This document shows, piece after piece, positions 50,601-55,440 of a stretch of DNA of 55,440 nucleotides (position 1 is its first letter; the number at the start of each line of letters is the position of its first letter). Source of the DNA: Actinoallomurus sp048498315. Lineage in GTDB: Bacteria > Actinomycetota > Actinomycetes > Streptosporangiales > Streptosporangiaceae. Location of the stretch: contig JBEHYF010000015.1 in NCBI GenBank assembly GCA_048498315.1, positions 1 through 55,440 of the forward strand, given 5' to 3'. Made by a program: the position numbers and the translations under genes. The notes under the pieces are model-generated. The model saw only the letters and a list, made by a program, of their open reading frames with translations, did not search any database and had not been told where the DNA came from.

Positions 50601-52314
50601 GCGGGCCGCGAGCGCCGACAAGGACGCGCAGGCCGCCCGGCGGTACGCGGATGAGCAGGCCGGGCGGGCCGCACAGAAGGACGCCGAGGCCGCCGCCAAG
50701 GAGGCGGAGGCACGGGCCCGGCACGACGAGGCGGCGGCGAAAGAGGCGGACGCGGCCGCCAAGGAGGCCGCCGCCCGGCGCGCCGCGGAGGCCGGTGACG
50801 GGACCGCCGCCGATGCCGAGGAGGCGGCCCGCAGGGCCCGCGCTGAGGCGGACGCGGCACGGTCGGAAGCCGAGCGCGCCCGGAACGCCGCGGAGGACGC
50901 CCGCGCCGCGGCGAACGACGCCGACGCGGCCGCGCGGCAGGCGGCCGACAGGGCGGAGGCGTCACGGCGGGACGCGGAGGCCGCCCGACAGGGCATCGGC
51001 GAGGCGAAACGGGAGCTGGCGCAGGCGCGGCAGGGCACCGAGAACGCCGAGCGGGTCGAGAGCGCCCGTGCCGACGAGCTCGCCGACGCGAAGAGGCGGC
51101 TGGCCGAGGCGTACGACGCCGAGCGCGCCGCCGACGGCGAGGTGGCGGCGAAGAGGGCGCTGGTGCACCAGGCGCACCAGGAGGACGACCGTCGCTACTC
51201 CGGCTCGTCCTCGGTCAGCCATCCGGACGTGGACGCGGGCACCAAGCTGTTCACGGTGCAGAGCCGGCGCGAGACGATCTACAACGAGCTCATCCGGAGC
51301 ACGTTCAACTCCGCGGTGATCAACCTGACCTTCGACCTGACCATCTTCCCCAACCACGACGGCTGGAAGTCGATCGCGGTCGACATGACGGTCGGCGGGC
51401 TCACGTTCGGCGGCCGCGAGTACATGCGCCATCAGTGGCGGTTCGGCGACACCAGCCACGTTCCGAATGAGGACCGCGCGCTCGGCGGCCCGCTGGACGA
51501 CCCGGAGCAGCCGGGCCACAGCCTCAAGGAACGGAACCCGGCCGCCGCCGCAATGCGGGCGGGCCGGTGGAATCCCTCGCACGAGGTCGCCGTGTGGGAT
51601 CCGCCGTCGGGCAAGGTGATCTGGCGGTCGTTCAAGGACTACATGTTCGGGTCCGCGAAGGTACCGGACTGGGTACCCGTCCTCGGCGGCAAGAGCATCC
51701 CGGGGCCGCGGATCGGCATGTTCCCGGCGGCGCACCGGAACTCGGCCCAGGACCTGCCGGCGGCAACGCGCTCGGGCGCGGAGATGTGGCTGGGCGCGGC
51801 GAACAACGGCTTCGAGGGCGTCGTCAACAAGCACATCAAGGACCACCTGAAGGCGCTGCTGGGCGTGGCCCCGGCCGCGGCGCCACAGCCGTCGTCACCA
51901 GGAGGGGCGGCGCCGTCTTCGGGCGGGTCGCCGACGCCGCCTGCGTCGTCCACACCGACGCCCACGCCCACGCCGTCCGGCCACATGCCGCCGGCGACGC
52001 CCGGCACGCCCGCGCCGACAACCCCTCCGACACAGTCGCCCACCCCGACGCAACCGCCGCCGCATCAGCCGACGCAGCCGCCGGTCCCGCACAACCCGCC
52101 GCCCACGCCGCCACCCACCCTGGGCGGGGGATACGCGACGATCGGGCCGGGGTCGCCCACGCTGTGGGACATCGCGGTCAAGGTGTACGGCGATGGGACG
52201 AAGTGGGTTGACATCCTGCACGCCAACCCGCAGATCACCGACGTTTACACGATCCCCGACGGCACCCGGATCACCCTGCCCGTCCTGCCCAACCCCGTCG
52301 CCCGGCGCCGCTGA
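47695..52314 (+). CDS. 1539-residue multi-domain T7SS-type protein: WXG N-terminus, disordered and coiled-coil regions, LysM end
   Basis: Residues 1-105 are a helical WXG domain (turn W64-Q-G66 in GADWQGSAQEAH). About 105-280 is hydrophobic (EIISLIIEFYEVWLAGMVLS). About 285-700 is Pro/Asp/Ala-rich with repeated R-PDPAG units, and 705-1165 is an Ala/Arg/Glu coiled coil (AAAKEADAAAKEAAARRAAE). About 1170-1390 is a globular domain with no recognised motif (LFTVQSRRETIYNELIRS, LTFDLTIFPNHDGWKSIAVD). 1390-1475 is Pro/Thr-rich, and 1479-1535 is a LysM domain (GSPTLWDIAVKVYGDGTKWV, IPDGTRITLPVLP). LysM binds peptidoglycan or chitin-like glycans, so it would be a wall-held secreted protein. Whether the globular domain is a toxin is unknown; no nuclease or ADP-ribosylating motif is seen. 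The start is GTG with a weak site. Confidence 0.75.
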   Translation: MTSFNDTLAEGLTSELLGIAELLHIPYLGDVERQRAHAASLRACARCLAENTGDAAVAARGADWQGSAQEAHAQLTGEVFAGAGATAQVLEQTANKLDEHADNWESIIKEIISLIIEFYEVWLAGMVLSWATGFAGTAIAEARLGVTIQRIFNVLRRGKLLLEAFGRSIQESRVALSAVGRPLKILGWYVERLPPLMRYTTEGVVGGNFAKWLDGQPLDRQTEIGLLEGNLAGIAMGFGMGNLEELAAARFKTIARFKSLITGKDIESILDEKYLYKLKAEDLTTRAAGTDSSTAPVSLAGGPAVHPPAAPGVTGHGGDPGAVPAAGQDPALTPPVAVPTPGSVTTAATVSRTGEAGTATAGEAGTAAAGARDPGAVALHPDGDPAASPAGTPPVRPDPPAASPVRPDPPAANGSAPHPNGDSGRPDPAGTAFARSDPAGTAAGHPDSSGTNGLNAHPNGTAPGRPDPAGPGAARPDPAVSAAGKPDPAVGNAVPPHLAGDGTAAPDPAAPDAGTSRPSAPDAGPTANGAATGETSTAAVPDPSASVPDPAAAPPDPAAVAGPHGTPPDPAVPVPRPSGPAPDSAVPAPRPAGRPPDPAGVPDPAGGTPAPAEARPPGSTPHPAAASERPGSPPDPGAGPHGPASDPAVASGQPGSASDPAGSVPDPAAGPHGPVADPAVAPHPAGSAPDGAVPRAGERVPAAAGTAEERLAHARALRDRLEEEQRIYSEALQRRTSLLRDIGDNTPTRAERILELRQQAAGAENLAGLPETEALARVGGRIAQAEHDVADARAAVQKAKDDLNEAVSAHNAVRRADHPDPVSREQALIASHDRVAACGEDLAHAQAAERRAQEALAQNQRLKEAVQNYHRARRDAEKLKRWETIQHDAQQRIGDLKPKVDDAFRDANLIAEHEMRRAELALADRRAEVEHAEAARRQAEDAHAAAHHEVEQARSAEDAARHRLDDAAKRAASADKDAQAARRYADEQAGRAAQKDAEAAAKEAEARARHDEAAAKEADAAAKEAAARRAAEAGDGTAADAEEAARRARAEADAARSEAERARNAAEDARAAANDADAAARQAADRAEASRRDAEAARQGIGEAKRELAQARQGTENAERVESARADELADAKRRLAEAYDAERAADGEVAAKRALVHQAHQEDDRRYSGSSSVSHPDVDAGTKLFTVQSRRETIYNELIRSTFNSAVINLTFDLTIFPNHDGWKSIAVDMTVGGLTFGGREYMRHQWRFGDTSHVPNEDRALGGPLDDPEQPGHSLKERNPAAAAMRAGRWNPSHEVAVWDPPSGKVIWRSFKDYMFGSAKVPDWVPVLGGKSIPGPRIGMFPAAHRNSAQDLPAATRSGAEMWLGAANNGFEGVVNKHIKDHLKALLGVAPAAAPQPSSPGGAAPSSGGSPTPPASSTPTPTPTPSGHMPPATPGTPAPTTPPTQSPTPTQPPPHQPTQPPVPHNPPPTPPPTLGGGYATIGPGSPTLWDIAVKVYGDGTKWVDILHANPQITDVYTIPDGTRITLPVLPNPVARRR
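48874..48931 (+). repeat. Perfect 28-nt direct repeat in the disordered region
   Basis: The copies at 48874-48901 and 48904-48931 (30-nt period, ten codons: PVRPDPPAAS/PVRPDPPAAN) are identical at DNA level while neighbouring units are diverged, so the duplication is recent. Confidence 0.7.
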
Positions 52315-52316
52315 CC

Positions 52317-52346
52317 GCCCGCCGGCCCGCCCAACGGCCGGCGGGC
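52317..52346 (+). terminator. Hairpin after the 1539-residue gene
   Basis: GCCCGCCGGCC (52317-52327), 8-nt loop, and the exact complement 52336-52346, starting 3 bp after the stop codon. Confidence 0.7.
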
Positions 52347-52359
52347 GCCATGCGCAGAC

Positions 52360-52419
52360 GCCGGCCCGGCGAACGCCGGCCCCGCCAACGTCGGCCTCGC
52401 GAAGGTCGGCCCGGCGGAA
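52360..52419. repeat. Four tandem 15-bp units
   Basis: Units begin at 52360, 52375, 52390 and 52405, each of the form G(C/T)CGGCC followed by a C/G-rich tail and GAA or AAC ending. They lie between the terminator and the alaS leader; no gene is seen in 52315-52480. Confidence 0.6.
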
Positions 52420-52481
52420 AACCGGTTGCCCGCATTCCGGGTGCCGGGTACGGTCGCCGCAATCCGCGACCAGGGGAGACG

Positions 52482-52682
52482 ATGAGCCATACCGTGACGG
52501 GACGGCGAGCTAGCCGCGCCGAGCCGGGGGACGAGCGCTCGTTCTCGGCCCGGCTCGGCGTGTGTGTGCCGCCGTCCCATCGAGCTCGTAAGGCCTTCCC
52601 ATGCGTTCCGACGAGATTCGTTCGGTCTTTCTCGACTTCTTCACCGCGCGCGGGCACCGCCGGGTGCCGTCCAGCCCGTTGA
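52482..52682 (+). CDS. Possible upstream ORF overlapping alaS
   Basis: The ATG 52482 has GGGGAG at 3-4 nt and opens a 66-codon frame (MSHTVTGRRASRAEPG...) that overlaps the first 82 nt of alaS out of frame. Its ribosome site looks better than that of alaS. Composition is not convincing as a protein, and Ala codons are not enriched. It could affect alaS translation or be chance. Confidence 0.25.
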   Translation: MSHTVTGRRASRAEPGDERSFSARLGVCVPPSHRARKAFPCVPTRFVRSFSTSSPRAGTAGCRPAR

Positions 52683-55162
52683 TCTCATCCGATCCATCCC
52701 TGCTGCTCACCAACGCGGGGATGAACCAGTTCAAGCCGTACTACCTCCGGCAGGCGACGCCCGAGTTCACGCGCGCGACCAGCGTGCAGAAGTGCGTGCG
52801 TACCGTCGACCTGGAGAACGTCGGCCGCACCGACCGGCACGTGACGTTCTTCGAGATGCTCGGCAACTTCTCCTTCGGCGACTATTTCAAGAAGGAGGCG
52901 ATCGCCTGGTCGTGGGAGCTGGTCACCGAGGGCTTCGGCCTCGACCCGGACCGGCTGTGGATCACCGTGTACGAACGCGACGACGAGGCGGAGCGCCTGT
53001 GGCGCAGCGTCGGCGTCCCCGCCGCGCGGATCCAGCGGCTCGGCAAGGACGACAACCACTGGGACATGGGCACTGCCGGCCCGTGCGGACCCAGCTCGGA
53101 GATCCACTACGACCGGGGTCCGGCGTGCGGGCCCGATGGCGGGCCGCGCACCGGCGGCGAGCGGTACCTGGAGCTGTGGAACCTCGTCTTCATGCAGCAC
53201 CTTTGCGACGATGACCTGCGCGTCGTGGGGGAGCTTCCGGCGCCGAGCATCGACACCGGGCTCGGCCTCGACCGCCTCGCCATCGTGCTGCAGGACGTTC
53301 CGGACATCCACCACACCGACCTGCTCGGGCCGGTGCTCGACAAGGTCCGGGACATGGCGCGCCGCGACGACGACACCTCGGCGAAGATCGTCGCGGATCA
53401 CGCGCGGACCGCGGCGTTCCTCATCGCGGACGGCGTGCTGCCCGCGAGCGAGGGTGCCGGCTACGTGCTGCGCCGGCTGCTGCGCCGTGCGATCCGGCAC
53501 GCACGGCTGCTCGGCGTTGACGGCGAGGCGCTGCCGCCGGTCACCGCGGCGGTCGCCGACCTGCACAGCGGGACGTGGCCGGAGCTGCGGGCGCACCGCG
53601 AGCTGATCGGGCAGGTCGTCGCCGCGGAGGAGGAGGGCTTCGCGCGCACCCTGCGGCAGGGCTCGCGCATCCTCGACACCGCGATCCGGCACCGGCGGCT
53701 GACGCCGAAGGTGGCGTTCGACCTGCATGACACCTACGGCTTCCCGTTCGACCTGACCGCCGACGCGGCGCGGGCGGCGGGCCTGACCGTCGACGAGGAC
53801 GCCTTCACCGCGCTGCTGGAGGAACGGCGGCGGCGCAGCCGGTCCGGCCGGCCGGCCGGACCCGGGCCGCGTCCGGAGATCGCGGCGGCGCTCGCCGCGA
53901 CCGAGTTCGTCGGGTACGACGCGACGGCGGCGGAGGCGCGGCTCGTGCGGCTGCTGCGCGACGGCGTCCCGGTGCCGGCGGCGTCCGAGGGGGAACGGGT
54001 CGAGGTCGTCCTCGACCGCAGCCCGTTCTACGCGGAGGCGGGCGGCCAGGTCGGCGACACCGGCGTCATCCGCACGCCGGACGGCGCGGTGCTGACCGTG
54101 CTGGACACCTGTCCGGACCACCGCCACGTCGCGCGGGTCGACCGCGGCGAGGTCGTCGCCGCGGGCGGCCCGCTCGTCGAGGCGGTCGTGGACGCGGACC
54201 GGCGCGCGGCGGTCGCCCGGTCGCACACCGCGACGCACGTGCTGCATGCGATGCTGCGCCGGGTGCTCGGCGAGCACGCGACGCAGCGGGGGTCACGGGT
54301 CGAGCCGGGACGGCTGCGGTTCGACTTCGCGCACGTCGCGCCGCTCCCGCCCGAACGCCTGGACGAGGTGCGGAACCTGGTGAACGAGCACCTGCTCGGC
54401 GACCCGGAGGTGCGGGTGTGGCACGCGGACCGGGCGCGCGCCGAGGCGGCGGGCGCGGTCGCGCTGTTCGGCGAGCGCTATGGCGAGCACGTGCGCATCG
54501 TCGACATCGGCGACTTCTCCCGCGAGCTGTGCGGCGGCACGCACGTCGGCCACGGCTCCCAGGCGGGGCCGGTGCACATCCTCGGGGAGTCGTCGATCGG
54601 CGCGGGCCTGCGCCGGATCGAGGGGCTGACCGGCGCGGACGCGCTGCGCCACTTCGACGCCGATCGGGCGCTGCTCGCCGAGTTGGCGCGCCTGCTGCAC
54701 ACGCGCCCGGACGACGCGCCGGCGCGGCTGCGGCAGCGGCTGGCGGAGCTGGCGGAGGCGCGCCGCGTCCTGGACCGCATGCGCCGCGACGAGCTGGCCG
54801 CCGAGGCGGTGCGGCTGTCCGGGCACGCCAAGCGGGTCGGCCAGGGCTGGCTGGTGGCACGGCGCGTGTCCGGCGTCGATTCGGGGGAGCTGCGGGAGGT
54901 GGCGACGGCGGTGCTCGACCGCCGTCCGGGTGTGGTCGTGCTCGGCACCGAGACGGGCGGCCGGGCGTTGATGGTCGCGGCGGTCAGCCCCGACCTCGGC
55001 GCGCCGGCGCGTACGGTGCTGGCGTCGGCGGCGAAGGCGATCGGTGGCGGCGCGGGCGGCCAGGGCATCGTCGCGTACGCGGGCGGCCGCCGGGCCCGCC
55101 ACCTTGACGAAGCGCTCCGCCTCGCCGCGAACGACGCCCGCACCCTGCTCGGCGGCGGCTGA
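52601..55162 (+). CDS. alaS: Alanyl-tRNA synthetase
   Basis: The full-length, 853-residue protein has a class II catalytic core (PSSPLISSDPSLLLTNAGM; VTFFEMLGNFSFGDYFKKEA; WNLVFMQ; GLGLDRLAIVLQ) and tRNA-recognition helices (GYVLRRLLRRAIRHARLLG). The editing domain carries zinc ligands HTATHVLH (about 542) and CGGTHV (about 644), and a C-Ala domain ends GGGAGGQGIVAYAGG. All key residues appear intact. It charges tRNA(Ala). The context lacks the yqgF, mltG and aroE neighbours usual for the main actinobacterial alaS, so it may be a second copy; this cannot be decided from one window. Confidence 0.93.
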   Translation: MRSDEIRSVFLDFFTARGHRRVPSSPLISSDPSLLLTNAGMNQFKPYYLRQATPEFTRATSVQKCVRTVDLENVGRTDRHVTFFEMLGNFSFGDYFKKEAIAWSWELVTEGFGLDPDRLWITVYERDDEAERLWRSVGVPAARIQRLGKDDNHWDMGTAGPCGPSSEIHYDRGPACGPDGGPRTGGERYLELWNLVFMQHLCDDDLRVVGELPAPSIDTGLGLDRLAIVLQDVPDIHHTDLLGPVLDKVRDMARRDDDTSAKIVADHARTAAFLIADGVLPASEGAGYVLRRLLRRAIRHARLLGVDGEALPPVTAAVADLHSGTWPELRAHRELIGQVVAAEEEGFARTLRQGSRILDTAIRHRRLTPKVAFDLHDTYGFPFDLTADAARAAGLTVDEDAFTALLEERRRRSRSGRPAGPGPRPEIAAALAATEFVGYDATAAEARLVRLLRDGVPVPAASEGERVEVVLDRSPFYAEAGGQVGDTGVIRTPDGAVLTVLDTCPDHRHVARVDRGEVVAAGGPLVEAVVDADRRAAVARSHTATHVLHAMLRRVLGEHATQRGSRVEPGRLRFDFAHVAPLPPERLDEVRNLVNEHLLGDPEVRVWHADRARAEAAGAVALFGERYGEHVRIVDIGDFSRELCGGTHVGHGSQAGPVHILGESSIGAGLRRIEGLTGADALRHFDADRALLAELARLLHTRPDDAPARLRQRLAELAEARRVLDRMRRDELAAEAVRLSGHAKRVGQGWLVARRVSGVDSGELREVATAVLDRRPGVVVLGTETGGRALMVAAVSPDLGAPARTVLASAAKAIGGGAGGQGIVAYAGGRRARHLDEALRLAANDARTLLGGG

Positions 55163-55261
55163 CCAAGCCCCGAGCGTCCCGCGCCCGGCGGCCACGCACA
55201 GCCCCCGGACACGGACGGCTGCACCCGGACCGCGCGCCCGGACCGTGGCGCGCAGACTGCT

Positions 55262-55381
55262 GTGCCCCGAGGCCGCGGTGCCTGTACGGCAGCGTGCCAC
55301 GCCCGGCACCGCGCCAGGGCCGGTGGTCCGGATGGCTCCATCCGGACCACCGTGCCCGGGGCCGCGATGCCCGTACGGCAG
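55262..55381. repeat. Two ~30-bp imperfect direct repeats flanking a hairpin
   Basis: The segments at 55262-55292 and 55352-55381 both run from GTGCCC through GGCCGCG to GTACGGCAG, with about three differences and one indel, 90 bp apart. A partial third copy starts near 55407. They lie in the gene-free tail 55163-55440. Confidence 0.55.
55321..55352. terminator. 15-bp perfect hairpin downstream of alaS
   Basis: CGGTGGTCCGGATGG (55321-55335), 2-nt loop, and the exact complement 55338-55352. It lies 159 bp after the alaS stop, between the two copies of the repeat. It could be the alaS terminator or a structured repeat core. Confidence 0.6.
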
Positions 55382-55440
55382 GGCGGTGCGCCATGCCCGG
55401 CGGGCGTGCCCGGGCCGCGGTGGCCGCACTCCGGTGGCCG

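Noticed and set aside
47122..50724. 1200-codon minus-strand open frame opposite the giant T7SS protein
   Set aside because: Gly/Arg-rich composition mirrors the disordered repeats of the plus-strand gene, with no ribosome site or motif.
1..55440. Search for tRNA, rRNA, CRISPR arrays, insertion sequences and phage attachment sites
   Set aside because: No T-loop sequences with a plausible cloverleaf, no spaced identical repeats with unique spacers, and no transposase or integrase frames were seen by eye; a covariance-model search was not possible.

Overview
This window is high-GC actinomycete chromosome. The evidence is a type VII (ESX) secretion locus with mycosin, XRE/DUF5753 plus DUF397 gene pairs, an RsbW-like ATPase, a BlaI/M56 pair, an XRE-HbhA-DUF2516 block like the one in mycobacteria, GTG/TTG starts and apparently leaderless genes. 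The gene mix resembles Streptosporangiales (Actinomadura-like), but that placement is an inference. No rRNA, tRNA, CRISPR array or insertion sequence was recognised.

Region 1 (1-21.6 kb) is a T7SS locus. EccC (minus) runs off the left edge and is cut by an in-frame TGA at 32-34; EccD diverges from it. EccB, two WXG100-size proteins, two further helical candidate substrates and a membrane-anchored mycosin follow in one direction. Around this core are less usual parts: two YbaB-like proteins sharing an HLDPRALRL motif, several WXG-like proteins fused to hydrophobic or proline-rich segments, a membrane protein built like a VirD4/FtsK ATPase whose Walker A lysine is replaced by tryptophan, and an intact HerA-type ATPase. 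A zinc-ribbon membrane protein closes the region. EccE and EccA are not seen in the window.

Region 2 (21.7-29.5 kb) is mainly housekeeping: a nuclease lipoprotein, DsrE and GIDE proteins, nitrobindin, a Fur-family regulator, YgfZ, D-aminoacyl-tRNA deacylase, a BKACE-family enzyme and an asparaginase.

Region 3 (29.6-44.0 kb) contains two XRE/DUF5753 regulators, each next to a damaged DUF397 gene. It also has an anti-sigma-type ATPase with a coupled small protein, a DUF2207 membrane protein, a tandem pair of zinc metallopeptidases, the XRE-HbhA-DUF2516 block behind an 18-bp palindrome, an SGNH lipoprotein, a free-standing Ala-tRNA editing protein, and a TetR-MMPL pair with a likely operator between them.

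Region 4 (44.0-55.4 kb) starts with an AT-richer gap and a small membrane protein. Next come a zincin-like gene that is probably frameshifted and overlaps a zinc-ribbon gene, and an M56 peptidase/BlaI operon with a 31-bp perfect operator. A second T7SS-type pair follows: an EspC-like protein and a 1539-residue protein with an N-terminal WXG domain and a C-terminal LysM. The window ends with a full-length alanyl-tRNA synthetase gene in an unusual setting, flanked by short repeats and strong hairpins.
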